Source: Combretum micranthum (taxonomy: Eukaryota; Streptophyta; Magnoliopsida; Myrtales; Combretaceae). From it: a DNA stretch of 64,000 bases. The notes under the pieces are model-generated. The model saw only the letters and a program-made list of their open reading frames with translations. It had not been told where the DNA came from and did not search any database. How positions within the stretch are numbered: position 1 is the stretch's first letter; the number at the start of each line of letters is the position of its first letter. The DNA lies in the NCBI GenBank assembly GCA_024138025.1, contig JAMXBD010000058.1:248001-312000 (forward strand), read 5' to 3'. Positions 11,106 through 24,247 of the stretch are shown in pieces. Position numbers and translations under genes: made by a program.

Positions 11106-12469
11106 TAAAAATCTTGAAATTATACTCATTTATTTGTGATTAGGATTCAAAAATAAGGTATAGTGACTTTGTGCCTTACTTACCAATTTTGAACTTAGTA
11201 TACTTAGTTAAAGTTTTAGGATGAAATCTAAGTAGCATAAATTTACTCACTATTTAATAATTGAATCTAGAGTTGTGGAAGGGATTGAAGTCCTGAGTTT
11301 TAAAGTTAAATGGTTGCATTTCTAAGCTTGTTTTTTAGTATATCTACTTTTCAAATACTTTGAGAGCTCTTTTAACCTTTTATGAAAGGGGTGTATGAAA
11401 TCAATCACTTAGTGATTCTTTTTTAACAATCTCTTTGAAAAAAAAATGAAAATGAATCAATTGTTGTGCTTAACATAATATTAAAGCTTAGTAAATAATT
11501 GATGGAAACAAAAGAGAGAAAAGAGCCTTTACTCTAATGACTTAAGTAACTGAGTTAAGAGTATCCAAACTTGAATGTTAGAGTGAGAGAGAGTTCATTG
11601 GTTTAAAACCTGGTCACTTGGGTATGAGCCTGGGATGTGCCGACTCAGTAAACTCACTATAATGAGAAGTGCGGAAAGGCAAAAGTTCAAACCATGAACT
11701 TTGAAAAAATAAAGCTAAAAAGAAGTGGGCTACACCCCGTTCAGAGGAAAAATGAAAAGATGCGGGCTAAGACCCATCCCTCTAAAGGCTATAAAAAATT
11801 TTTTTGAAGAGATTTAAATGAAAGAGGAGAAAATCTAAGGGAATGATGGTTACCATATACTTTCAGTCTAGGTTGCTGAGTTTAGAGAAGTAGTTGAATG
11901 GTTTATATACTTTCTAATTAGTGGTAAGATGTAACCAAGCCACTTTTGCTTTGATTGACTTTGTGTTTCTTTTGTAACTTAAAAGCGGTTATTAAACGGT
12001 AAGGGTAATAGTTTGATTTACTTTGATTAATCTTAACAATTTGGGGTCTGTTTGGATTGTCTGTTTTTTATCTGTATTTGTATCTTTTTTAAAATGATAT
12101 GTGTAAATATATCCGATTTGCATCTAAATTTTATCTAGATTTGCTCTATTTGATCTTTTGATGAGAACTGTCAGCTTTTTTTTATCTATATTTATTTCTT
12201 GATAAATAATTTGTTAGTAAAAAGTTTGAAAAAGTGTCTGTATCTGTCGAAAAAAAGCCAAAACAAACAGACCCTTGATTATAGTATACCATGTACAAGT
12301 ACAATTATGGTAGGTTTAAATGGTGGGCACTAATGAGTTACTTGGATTACCTGAATTAAAGAATGCTACTGTTGGATTGAAATTTGTTAATGAGTATAAT
12401 TGATGATAGATCTTTTTGTCCTTATTGTCTTTGCTTGAGGACAAGCAAACGGTTAAGTATGAGGAAGTT
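11106..12469 (+). mobile_element. 3' non-coding end of a second Ty3 element (Tat/Athila-like guess)
   Basis: No reading frame of note. The segment carries TGGTCACTTGGGTATGAGCC (about 11610) and GCGGGCTAAGACCCATCCC (11762). It ends with TTGCTTGAGGACAAGCAAAC (12432-12451) and a purine-rich stretch before TTCGATAAGTG. The GAGGACAAGCAA-then-GATAAG arrangement is commonly seen where the internal region of plant Tat/Athila-type Ty3 elements meets the 3' LTR. The clade is an inference from that motif only. A Tourist-like MITE interrupts it at 12044. Confidence 0.5.
12044..12274. mobile_element. Tourist-like (PIF/Harbinger) MITE, 231 bp
   Basis: Terminal inverted repeats GGGTCTGTTTGG at 12044 and CCAAAACAAACAGACCC ending at 12274, closely matching the GGGxCTGTTTGGAT ends of Tourist-type MITEs. 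Both ends are flanked by TTG (12041-12043 and 12275-12277), a 3-bp duplication; the family normally targets TTA/TAA, so one base differs. No coding capacity. Confidence 0.8.
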
Positions 12470-13983
12470 CGATAAGTGTTAAAAGACAGTTATTTCTAGT
12501 ATTTATTGGATATGATTTTTAATGGATTTTATGTGAAATAATCAAGAAAAGGATACTTAATTGCTCTATATTTGATTTTAGGGTTTGCAAAAGATTTTCA
12601 AAAGTTTAAGGATGATTTGAGGAAAAACGAGAAGAAATCTGACAAAGGATGCAAAAAGGTTGAATTTCAATTGTACACGACCTTCAACATGGCCATGTAG
12701 ATGCTAGTGTTAAAGCTTCAAAACATGACCAGCAACCATTCCCAATTGTCCCCTAGCTACTGCCTTGGAAGTGTACAAAGTAGTGTTGAAGGATAAAACT
12801 TGATCCGAGAAGAAAATGGAGGAATTCTAGAGTACACAACCTCGAGCACGACCGTGTAGATGGTGGGGCACTTTCAAAGGTGTTTCCAAACATATAAATA
12901 GCTGCTTCAACCTTTCAGCTAGGATCTTTACACATTTTCTATACCCTAGGAGAGAAAAAGGCATGAACTTTAGAGAGAAAATTGCTAGGAAACCATTGGA
13001 GATTACAAGACAGCTATCAAAAGGTTTTTATTGTATATTGTTTATCATATTCATAGATTACTTCTCTAGATCTATCGCTTTTATTGTGAATTCTATGGAG
13101 GAGTAGATCTTTATGCCCTAAGTCTTGTGAAACCCTAAGCCCATGTGAATTGAATTATTCTTAATTAATTAAAGCTTTTGCCTTTGTATATGTTCATGTG
13201 TTATGATTGTCTTACAATTGATTTATGTACAAGATTGATTGTATGCATGATTCTTGTTAGATAGAAAGAGGTTTTGTAACCCCTAAAATTTTCGATTAAT
13301 TTTAAGCTTGATCTTAGAATTAAAAGTCAACTGGAACCCTAAAGGTCAACAAAAGTCTAGTACAAATCCTAGAATCTAGATCCGACAATCCCGTATTCTT
13401 TAGCCCTAGAAAACGAAGTTGAAATAATTAGTGATAATAGTTCATAATAATATAAGGAAACATAAAAATATCAGATTCGCGAATTTCGAGTGTCATTCGG
13501 ACTTAAACTGGATTAGTTCTCGAAAAGCGTGTCCTGGAAACTGGAATAATAAAAAATATTCCAATAACATGATTAGGACCGATTTAATACAAGGATTTCA
13601 AAAATATCAGTTTCATAATTTTTCGGTAACTAAAAATAATAGATATCGCATTTATACGCATATTTTCTTACTACCGGTATTTTACTAGTCACATTTACTT
13701 TACATTACACTATTTATTACCATTCTATACTATTCATTTATCTCTATTTTTTCTAACACTTACTCTTACAATACCATATACCTGTTGTTTTTACTTTTTA
13801 CCTTTCTCATAACTTTATATCATATCTACTTTATATATTACTACTTTTAATACACAAAATTACAAAAAAAAAAAAAACTCTCTCCCTCTCCACTAGCATG
13901 GCCGACGCCCCTTCTCTCTCTTCCTCTTAATTTTTTTTCAATTTTTCTTTAATTAAATCACTCAAAATTCACTCCCATTTTCC

Positions 13984-13991
13984 TATAAATA
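13984..13991 (+). promoter_or_regulatory. TATA box of LL3
   Basis: TATAAATA then CCCCCCTCC and a CT/A-rich leader without ATG, ending in the donor-like TTTAG|GTAAGAA at 14141/14142. Confidence 0.75.
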
Positions 13992-15318
13992 CCCCCCTCC
14001 TCTTTCACTTCATTCACACATTTTCTACCCACAAAATTTCACTCCCAAAACTCTCTCCAACTCCCCTCTCAAATACTCTCCTAAAACTATCTAACATTTT
14101 CTTCACAAAACCCTCTCCTTCCTCTACAAACACTACTTTAGGTAAGAATTTCTTTAAAATCTTTCTTACCATGTCATGTAACTTTACATTACCATGATGT
14201 GAGTTTTCAAAACTTAATATTATGGAAGTTACACTATGTTCATGTATTGTTCTTATTTATGAATATGTATTCATATATTTTTATCTTGTTATTTTACTTT
14301 TGCTCATGTTATTATTAATTTTTACGTTACCTCTTATATATATGTAACTAGATATAACTATGTACTTATATATAATCTTTAGAGCATATAAGCTCATTGT
14401 TATTTATTTACTTTTAAGTTATGAAATTTATTTATTTATTTATTTCATATTATTTTAAGACTAGTCTCTAGTCTTAGACTTGTCCTCATCAAGTCAAAAA
14501 AAAATTTGCTTTCTTTTCCTTATTTCTTTTGGGAATAGTCCATTCTTAGTCCCGGGATACCTTGATGGAGCTAAGGTTCCCAATACTTGACATATTTCTC
14601 TACTTGCTTATTTTATCCTTCTTATGCTTTCACAATTTCATATTCATAATCATGCATGAACATATTGATTTTATCTCAACAAGTTAAAGAAGGAAAAAGG
14701 TTTCCTTAAATAGAAGTTCTTTTCAAAATAAATGTTATCATGAAAGAAAGGATTTTTTTTCTATGAAAACTTAAGAATCCATCTTAGTATATCTTTTTTA
14801 AGAAATTTAGTGGAGCTCATAATAAAAGTTAAAAACTAAAGAACATAGGAATTCTTAGATAATACACACTTACGCCTTACAATATTGTAAAGTGGAAAGG
14901 TATTCTATAAAGTAAAAATTCAAATTCTTGTTTAAACAAATGTTTTACTAAACTTTACTTTTCATCAATACTTTGAATTTGAACTAAACTAGTTTGACAA
15001 ACACCAAGAAATTAGGAAATTATTTCTCTAAATGTAAGAAAATATAGAATTATTACTACTTTCAAAAAGTATTAGAAACTAAGCTATAAGGAATTTAGAA
15101 AAACGAAAATCATTCTTTTGAAAATTAAAAAGATTAAGGAAATGGAATTTAGAAAAAGAAAATATTCATTTAAAATAACTTAAGAAACTTTCTAGCAAGC
15201 TAAGAAGAAATTTTCAAAAGTTTTACTTTTCCAAAATTTTTAGGAGACTTTACTTTTACAAAAAAATTCATGGTTGAGCCAACTTCATTAATTTCATGCA
15301 TTTAACATGAGTCAATGA

Positions 15319-15340
15319 ATATATATATATATATATATAT
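15319..15340. repeat. (AT)n microsatellite
   Basis: Eleven AT dinucleotides. Similar AT runs occur at matching positions of LL4 (about 20864), LL5 (about 24572) and LL11's host LL10 (about 54069), so it is part of the LTR and expands independently. Confidence 0.9.
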
Positions 15341-15697
15341 AAATATATATAACATTTCAAAGGTCTTTCAAACCATTATAATATCTATATCTTTGATATA
15401 AGTTTTTGTAAAAAGAAGAAAAAGTAAGTTTTGCAAAATTCGTGGTGAATTTGATCACTATTGTTTCGGATCTCAAATGACTTAGTTTGATGAAAGTAGT
15501 TTTAGAATTGGATAGATCTTTTCGAATAGGTAGAAAACGGTATATTATATATGCAATTCCGAGTTAAAATGACCAAGTTATGGCCATTTTAAGTTGGAAT
15601 TACCCTCTATACAAATTATAACGATCTTATAACATAGTTTGTGATAAGTACCATAGAATCAACAAGAAATACTCATTATGGGTATTCTTTTTGATTA

Positions 15698-15801
15698 GGT
15701 GATCCCAAGGAGGAGTGTTCATACCCGGAAAATTTTTTCAATTAGTGGAATTACCGATCGACTCATCCATAGAAAAGAAGTATCATCATGGTCGAGTGAG
15801 T
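15698..15801 (+). other. exon-like block of LL3
   Basis: TTTTTGATTAG acceptor-like sequence, frame GDPKEECSYPENFFN then TAG (15743), then an ATG at 15788 whose codons run into GTGAGT (15796). Same layout as in LL1. Confidence 0.5.
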
Positions 15802-17650
15802 CTACTCCCCTTTATTGTTCGTACTTATGATTTTGCTTGTAACTTTAGTTACATTAGAATTAAAGCAAGATAAAATGGAAGTTGTATGATGATATGTCGA
15901 AAGAACATTAAGTATATCGAAGCATGAATTGCTTGTAATAAATTGTATGCGTATTATCACATTGAAGTGTTTGAAATTGGTTGATCACTTGTAATAAATT
16001 AAAATAACGACTAGGCTTTAATTAAAAATTTATACATGCACTTCATACGTTAAGTCATATTACATTCCCAATTATACAATTGGTGGGACAAGTGTATGAT
16101 GGTGATGGTAGGCATAACCGATATATCATATATGTGGTGATTAGGAGCCAGTAAAATCTACATAAATATTGCTGGCTAGTAGGAGCCGCTAATAACTACA
16201 TGTATTGATGGCGTATAGGAGCCGGTAAGAACTATAAAAATGTTTTAAAAGAAGTAGTGGCCGTAATAGGCCGGAATACCTAACCCCAAATGAAGGGTGT
16301 AATTCATTCAACATATGATTCTCGGAAAATCATATATCTTGTATGCTCACGTGTTTGTTGCATCCCATTTGCTTGCTTAATAAACTTGGTTGATATTTTG
16401 TTTCAAGTATGAATTTTTGGGATTTACTCACTAAGCCCATAAGCTTACACCCCTATAGATATTTACATTCTCAAGAACACCTGTTTTTGTACCCGGGGTC
16501 TCCCCTTATCCGCATAAGTTTTCTTTTGAAGCTTTTGAAGGAAATCTACTTGAAGAATTAGATTAAAATTCCTTTGAAATCTTTGATGTAGTATTAAATT
16601 ATTGTAAAGACTATGAGTTATTTCGATCTTTGGGTTTTAGCAGGGTATGCCCCTAAGAATCATGTGATAGACTTTTGATTATTAATATCATGATCTATTT
16701 TATTTATGGATTTTTGTATATTCATTATTACTTGCTTAGACCACACTTCCCAAAAGCGTTCCTATTACCGTGTTAGATGCCTTACATATAATACCAAGAC
16801 TTTCGCATGCCTAAGGTAGTCATTCTTAAGTCTTGATATATTATGTGGTGGACTGCTACGTTTAGGGTACCCTTTGGGGCGTGACAGGTTTCATCTAACA
16901 TGAGAGATCTCCATGAATAGAAAGATTACATGTTTTGCCTAAATGTAGGAAAACTTTGATTTTCTGCAAGAAAGATTTAATCTTTGTTTAGGAATCTTCA
17001 TTTTAATGCAATCTTTTATGTCGTTAGTGAGGGAGAGGTCTCCACTATCTCATGTGAGATTAGGAATTAATTAACTTTACGCAGTAATTGATTTAACTAT
17101 GTGATTCTGCAGTGCAAAGCATAAGCAACTCATTAATCAATCTTTTGTTATTAAAAATTAAGGTTTATGGTGGATCAAGATTAAGGGTATGTCTTGTGAT
17201 TGATATAATTTTATTAAAGCAATACAATTGATTCTAGGGTTGATAATTTAGATAATTATCAGTTAAAGATTGGACATTTCTTCATATGATTAGACTGAAT
17301 AATAGAAAAAAGGTGATTCTAGTACTTGTTTAATAGATACCTAAGGACAATATCCGTTTTAATCCTATGCTACTATAGATAGATACACTGCCTAATTTGA
17401 TCGTAGGAATTAATTTGGATTTATAAATTTCAGACTTTGATACGATCACAGCAACTTACTTATAAACTATCCTAAAATCTAAGCATTTACACTTACACCC
17501 ATGTCTCAACATTTCTAAGAAAATTCGGAGATTGATTTTGTTTTTGACTTTTTTTGTATAAAGGATTTCCTAAGTATTGAAAGTAAGTTTTTGAGGAAAA
17601 AAATACACATAACAAGGATTTGTCAACATATAAAGTTTAGGAATTTATTT

Positions 17651-18294
17651 TAGCATTAGACAACATCACTACGGGCACTTATGTATATGCATTAAAAACT
17701 AAGCTCATGAGTATTATATTAGCAATGTAGACTCAAGATGAGAAGTTGACAATATAAAAATACAACTATAATCAAAATAAAAACATGGGAGCCTTAGCTT
17801 ATGATTAAAGCTCCTCAAGACTTGAAATAATCCAATCACCATGTAAAATAAATAATTGAAAATGAAACAAGATTAAATAAAATATAGTAGGAATCTTAGA
17901 TCTTAGTCAAGGCTCCCCGAGACTTAAAATGATCTAGTCTCATTCAGACTCGATTATGAATCAGTTTAAGACTATAATTGACTAGTCCTATTGTGACTTG
18001 AAATTAACAAGTCTAAAGCATATAAATAAATTACTTGAAAGAAAAAACATAAACAAGTTAGACTAATGAGCAATATGCTCTAAGGGATATATAGATACTT
18101 ATACATATAAATACTAATATAGAAGTTAGATTAATCATCATAAACAAGAAATGAACATAAATGAAACTAAGCTTGAGACATGTATGATATTCATGCATTT
18201 CCAGTCCTATCTTTCGAATTTTCTTTTGGAATTTTGCATGAATATTAATATGACCATAATATAACGATAAGGCATAGAGGGATGAAGTTGTGTG
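17651..18294 (-). repeat. older minus-strand LL fragment, left part
   Basis: Holds the LL hairpin run in reverse: GGGAGCCTTAGC (about 17788), GACTAGTCCTATTGTGACTTG (about 17980) and GAGCAATATGCTC (about 18067). Interrupted by LL4 at 18295 and continues at 22361. Edges are uncertain and it is more diverged than the other copies. Confidence 0.6.
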
Positions 18295-19214
18295 TGTAAG
18301 CCCTCTAATTTTTCAAGAATGGTTTTGGAATACCGAATCGAAACCCTAAAGTCTGACCCAACTTGTAACCGAACCGTAATAAATTTTGATCACGGGATTT
18401 CATAAGAGAATTTTCAAAAACAAAAAAAAATAGAAAATTCAATAATCGTTCGATTAAAAAAAAGACCCGAACATGAAAGGATCCACTTATCCGATCCCTG
18501 AGTTAAACCCCTCAATTTCTAGGGCAAAGTTGGATTAAACCCCTAACCATGGTCAAACCGAAGTTTCAAAAGTCAACAAAGACCAAGATAATCAAGCAAT
18601 TTCAACTCTGGCAATCCCGCGTTCTCAAACCCTAGAAAACGAAATTAAGTTAATGGCTTAAAATAGTTTGTAATAATATAGGGTAACATAAAAATATCAT
18701 ATTCGCGAATTTTCAGTGTCCTTCGGACTCAAATGGATCAGTTCTCGAAAAGCGTGTCCTAGAGCTTGGAATAATAAAAATATTTCATTAACACCAAAAG
18801 ACTCGTAATTAAACAAGGATTTCAAAAATAATAGTTTTAGAATTTTTCGGTAACTAAAAATAACAAATATAACTCATTTACGCATATTTTTATTTCTACC
18901 GGTATTTTATATGTCTAGTCTACTATTCATAGTACTATTCCTATTATTCATTACTATTTCACTATCTCTACTTTTTCTTATACCTATTTCTTACTACATA
19001 CATACCTATTTTCTTGCTTTTTACATTTCCAATACAACTTTATTCACATCAAACTTTACACATTATTTCTTTTCTTTCCAAAAATTACAAAACAAACAAA
19101 AATATCCTCTCTCTCCCTCATATATGCACCGACCACTTCCACTTCGTCCTCTTCCTCTCAATTATTTTTCTTTCTCAATTATTTTATTGCATCTAATTTT
19201 CACTCCAAAAATTC

Positions 19215-19222
19215 TATAAATA
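19215..19222 (+). promoter_or_regulatory. TATA box of LL4
   Basis: TATAAATA followed by CCCCCTTCCGCC and an ATG-free CT-rich leader to TTAG|GTAAAAATCC at about 19399. Confidence 0.75.
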
Positions 19223-21207
19223 CCCCCTTCCGCCTTCATTCTTTCACACATCCCTTTTACATAACAAAACTCTACCAAAATACTCTCTCAAAATCTCTCT
19301 CCAACCATTTCCTCTCAAAATACTCTCTACCAATTTCTACTCTTAAAGAAAAATAACAAAACCCATTCATCTCTTTCAAAACTTTCCATTAAACCTTAGG
19401 TAAAAATCCTACTTATATTTCTTCATTATGTTCATACAACTTAGCATGAGCTTAATGTATGTTTCTTAGGCCCATATGAGTTAAAGAAGCAACAATATGT
19501 TCATGTTTTTATTTTACATTATATTATTATGTTGTTGTTATTATTGTTATTATTTTTACATTATGTACACTATGTATATATATTTATTTAGAGCATATAA
19601 GCTCATTTGTTATTTATTTACTTGTTTTATACAATTTATTAAGACTAGTCTTTCTAGTCCTAGACTTATCCATATCAAGTCAAAACAATTTTCTTTCTTT
19701 TTTTTTTTTCTTTCTTTTGGGACTAGTCTATTCTTAGTCCCAGGTTGCCTTGATGAAGCTAAGGCTCCCAATACATGATCGTGATACCTTGATAAAGCTA
19801 AGGTTCCCAATGCTTGACTATTTTATTATGTATGTTTACATACAAGTATTTCTTTCTATCTTATTATGTTTTATCTTTACTTTTATATTGATACATAATC
19901 ATATTCATGCATGATTAGAATATTGTTGTCTTAAATAAAAATGAAAAATTGATTATTTCTTAAATAAAGAAAAGTAAACTAGATTTCTTAACAAAAAAAA
20001 TTATTAACAAAAGATCTAAGTTTTGTTTTTAAACTCTTTTCGAATGATAAGCTAACAAGTAATGTAGATTTCCTCATAATAATAAAGAAATTCATTTCTT
20101 TTATAAACCAAACTAAATACTCCATAAAGAAAGAATTTTTTTCATTAAAAGATTTTAACTCAACCATACCTTTTATAAAACTTAAATAGGTTCACTATAG
20201 ACTTTGGAAATCACACACTAAGAAAGTTTCTTCAAAACTTCAAATTTTATATGGATTTTCTCTTTTCAAAATAAAAATGAAAATTTTGCTAAGATTCTAA
20301 TGATGACCATTCTTTATTAAGAAAGCTTTTCTTATAAAATTGTCTAAGAGAATTATTCTACCATTTAACAAATATTAAGAATAAAACAAGTTTTTCAAAC
20401 TAAGATAAAGTTAACTCACTATTCTCGAAACCAACTTAGAAAAATTTGTCAAGTAAGTAACTTTAAAGATAAACTTATTTCCTAAAGAAGAGAAAGAATA
20501 TAAAAATAATGGGAAAACATACATTTAATAAAACTTCAAATATTTGACCACATCAAAAACTTAAAAGATATTTTGAAAAGTTTATTTCCAATCACTAGAA
20601 ATAAAGTTAATAGATAACTTAAAGAACAAAATTTTTGAAAATGAATTTACTTTTGAAAAGTGAGAAAATGAAATTATAATAGGAAAACATTTACTCATAA
20701 CAACTCAAATATATTTTTGTTTTCCTGCTAACAATTCAAAAAAGAAAAAATTTTCAAAAGTTTTATCTTAAAGACAAATTGTTTATGAAATATCAATATT
20801 GAGACAACACTACAAAATTCATGCATACAATAGTGTAAATATATGTTCAAAGGATTTTTCAACTATATATATATATATATCCATATATTTTTCTTAAGGA
20901 TTTTTTAGTAAAGTAAAGTTTAGAAAAATCATATTTTGTAATCTATAAATTCGTAACTATTCTGTACCGTAGTGTTTACCAACCTAAATGGCTTTTTATG
21001 ACAAAAATTACCTTAGAAATGGATAGATCTTTTCGATTAGGTAGAAAACGGTATATCATATGCGCAATTCCAAGTTAAAATGACTAAGTTATGCCCATTT
21101 TAAGTTGGAATTACCTTCTATACGAATTTTAGCGATCTTATGACATAGTTCTGATAAGTACCATAGAATCAATAAGAAATACTCATTACGGATATTCTTC
21201 TTGAATA

Positions 21208-21306
21208 GGTGATCCCGAGGAAGAGTATTCATACCCAAAGGATTATTTTGATTAGTGGATTTACCGATCGACTCATCCATAAGAAGGATAGATCCTCATG
21301 GCCAAG
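21208..21306 (+). other. exon-like block of LL4
   Basis: TTCTTGAATAG acceptor-like sequence, frame GDPEEEYSYPKDYFD then TAG (21253), then CATGGCCAA directly before GTGAGTTT. Confidence 0.5.
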
Positions 21307-22360
21307 TGAGTTTATTTCCTACCTTTTTCGTACTTGGTTGTGCTTGTAGCTAGAGGCACTAGAAGTAGGAAAAGATGAAAATGAATTATGTATGATAATA
21401 TTGGTTGAAAGAATGTTTAGCATACCGAGGCATGAATCGTTTTTAATTAACTTATGTTTTACTATTATTCTGTTGGAGTGTGTGCAAATTCTTTGATCAC
21501 CTTTAAATTACTCTAGCCATATACTATGAATTATATTAATTGATTCATGCATATCATGTAATTAATTTCATTGCATGAGCTGCTATTCTCGATGGGACAA
21601 GAGTATAGTAGCCGGGTGTGCAGTAGCTAAAAATCTACAAGATAGGCGATTAGGAGCCTGAAAGAACTATTTTGAGATGGGCGAGTAGGTGCCTAAATAA
21701 GCTACATGAGTTGGATTTAAAGATGGGTTTTAAAGAGCCTGGAACACCTAACCCTGAATGGAGAGGTAAATCCATTCAAACATATGATTTCCGGTAGATC
21801 ATATGTATTGCTTGATCACTTGTTTGAAGCATTCATATGCTTGTTTAATAACTTGTTTGAAATTATTTATACAGGTACGTTGATTTAGGAATATTCTCAC
21901 TAAGCTAGTTATACTTATACTCTGATAGACCTTTGTTGTACAGGACCGATATCTTTCATGAATAAGGACTACATATACCCGGGTAGAATTATGATTTAAG
22001 GAGCTTCTGGAAATCTTTTAAAGATCTTAGGTTAATTATCCTTCAATGTCTTGATGTTAGTATTATTTTGTTGTGAGAAAGATTAAGTTGATATTATGAT
22101 TGTTTGGAGAATTATAAGGGAAAACCCCTAAGACGATGTACAGATTCTATTCTCTTAATGATAAATTGGATGATTATTTAGATTCTTGTATATTGTGTTT
22201 ACTATCTCGAACTATACATCCCACCGGTGTCTCCTATTGTTGTGATAGACGCCTTACATATGGTGTTGAAAACTTTCGCATGACTTCGGGAAGTCATTCT
22301 TAAGTTTTAATGCCGTATATGGCGGACTACCACATTTAGGGTACCCTTTGGGGCGTGACA

Positions 22361-22429
22361 GTATGTGTTGTGTGTGTGTAGGTGGGGGACAAAGGGAGGG
22401 GGTGGTGTCAACGATAAGAAGAGGAACGG
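22361..22429 (-). repeat. older LL fragment, middle part
   Basis: GT-rich then purine-rich sequence between LL4 and the hAT-like element. Its right-hand continuation starts at 28009. With the left part it reconstructs the usual spacing, about 670 bp, between hairpin run and TATA box. Confidence 0.5.
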
Positions 22430-24187
22430 TAGGGGTATTCACGGTCGGTTAACCGGTCCATGGCCCTATTTGAACTTAACCGTAATGATTAGCTTTTTAA
22501 TATTCCAATCCTAAACCAATCCATTATAAACGATTAACCCTTTTTTTAGGTTAATTTTTTTCGATTTTCGTTTTTTAACCACTTAACATAATCGTTATGC
22601 AAAATTTGTCCTTAACCGTATTTTTCAATATGTCCATAAAAAAATTAGAGTATTTTTATTATAATTATATAAAAAATTGCAAAATTCTATTGCTACTAAT
22701 ATTAATCTAGGAAACCAAAACCACCAAGAGAAAGAAGGAACCCAAAAACCCCCCATCCCATCTAAGCAAAAATTTCAATTGAATTTTACTCTCTGTACAA
22801 CTTACTAAGAAGGTTTGTTTGAGTAAAATCATCCAAGGTAAGCATAAAAGTTACTTTTAGTGTTTAAATTTTTTTATATGTTAACTTAAGACTTGATAGT
22901 TCATGAAAAGCTTCTCAAAACAAGCTGTAACTATACAGCAATAGAAATATTAATTAATTTCATATATAACCTCTTTGTAAGTACCTAGGTAGAACTTGCT
23001 TACAAAATCAATATAGCATATAAGTCAAAATTATTATAGAGAAACTGTCATGCCCCAAGGGATACCCTAAACATGGCAGTTCACCGTACACAATACTAAA
23101 GCCTAAAAATGACTACCTCGGTCACGCAAAGGCTTCCATATCATGTACAAGGCGTGCATTACAACCAAGGGAACGCATCGGAGTAGCGCAATTAATTTTG
23201 ATAATAATTAAGTAACAAGACAAGGAGAATACTTATCATAAAACATAAACATGGTAAATTACAATTCTTAAGGGTGTATCCCTCTATTGTCTTCAAATCA
23301 AAATAAATGCACTTCTTAGAATTTCTAAAACACTAACATAGCATACATTACACATAAGGAACCTTACAAAGTAACTTCATCTTATGTTCCCATTGCCTTC
23401 ATAAAGGTTTAACATCCTTCCATGACTTCCTTAATGTTATGATTTTTTATTTAAGCCACGGATATACTTGTTTCAACAAAATCTATAGGGGTATAAGCTT
23501 ACAACTAGCTTAGTGAGGTATTCCTTTTCATTCGCATCATGGTTTCAAACTAGTTCACTTAAATTTTCACACATATGTTATGCATACGATGCAACAATCA
23601 CGTGATTACACAAATATATATAGTTATCTGGAAACCATATATAGAACAGATTTACCCCTCCGTATGAAAGATTAGGGAATCGGTGATGAAGATCATCGAC
23701 CTTCTACTGCTGGTCCCCAAGCCCCACCCAAAGCGTTCGGTTGGCTCGGCTCTGAACCTAGAGTCGCATTCCTCGGGCTATTTGGATCCTTTATAAAGGA
23801 ACATGGCCCGCGTCACAGCACGATAATAGCCAATCCAACTCTACGCGTAGGAGTAGCAACCTTCCGAAAAGATGTGACTCGATGAATGCTATGCGTGAGC
23901 ATTTTATTTTTCTTAAGCCAAACCTTATCAAGCTTTATTAGGGGCGATCAATCAACTTGGCAAGCAATAAGCAATCATATAAATAAGTAAACAAAACACT
24001 TTAAACAAACAATTTGAAGCTGCGATATTCTTAATTCTCATTTCAAACATAAGCATAGAATCACATATATACATATTCTCGGATTCCCCATATATATCCA
24101 TTTTTATCTTTTCTTAGTAGGTTAATGCCGTTACTTTACAAGCACAAGCAAGGTAACGAAATTAAGAGGAATAACTCACTCGTTCAT

Positions 24188-24247
24188 TTCGCAATCTTCT
24201 TAGTCGTAAAAATCCTCAGAAAGGGTAATCTCATATCCTTCATCACC
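24188..24247 (-). other. exon-like block of LL5
   Basis: Minus strand from 24247: frame GDEGYEITLSEDFYD then TAA (24202-24200), then ATGAACGA before GTGAGTTAT. Peptide and splice-like layout parallel LL1 although the DNA is quite different. Confidence 0.5.

Larger units (their letters stand above)
13275..16886 (+). repeat. LL3: solo LTR, 3612 bp, TSD GGTTT
   Basis: TGTAACCCCTAAAATTTTCG to GGGGCGTGACA, flanked by GGTTT at 13270-13274 and 16887-16891. No internal region, so it is a solo LTR from LTR-LTR recombination. It has TATAAATA at 13984, the hairpin run from 14382, the exon-like block 15698-15801, a hairpin array at about 16133-16240 and twin hairpins at about 16289-16336. An (AT)n tract sits at 15319-15340. 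Confidence 0.95.
12470..17600 (+). repeat. LTR of the second Ty3 element, split by LL3
   Basis: Starts at TCGATAAGTGTTAAAAG (about 12470) after the GAGGACAAGCAA signature and continues across the LL3 insertion: TTGTTAGATAGAAAGAGGTTT (ends 13274) resumes as CATCTAACATGAGAGATC at 16892. The 3' edge, about 17500-17650, is not clear. Visible length without LL3 is about 1.4-1.5 kb. A minus-strand or A-rich tail at 17500-17650 holds nothing I recognise. Confidence 0.5.
18295..22360 (+). repeat. LL4: solo LTR, 4066 bp, imperfect TSD
   Basis: TGTAAGCCCTCTAATTTTTC to GGGGCGTGACA. Flanks GTGTG (18290-18294) and GTATG (22361-22365) differ by one base, in a GT-rich host stretch. Close to LL10 over its full length. 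A fossil LTR start (GTTAAACCCCTCAATTTC, about 18502) lies about 208 bp inside, matching the true start of LL6 (30834). Hairpins from 19591 include GCCTT/AAGGC (19747-19765) and ACCTT/AAGGT (19786-19804). Exon-like block at 21208, twin hairpins 21756-21805. No genes; the open frame at 18911-19219 spans the promoter region. Confidence 0.92.

Noticed and set aside
18911..19219. 102-codon hydrophobic frame in LL4
   Set aside because: Ends at the TATA box, T-rich by composition, and the matching region in LL10 is broken.
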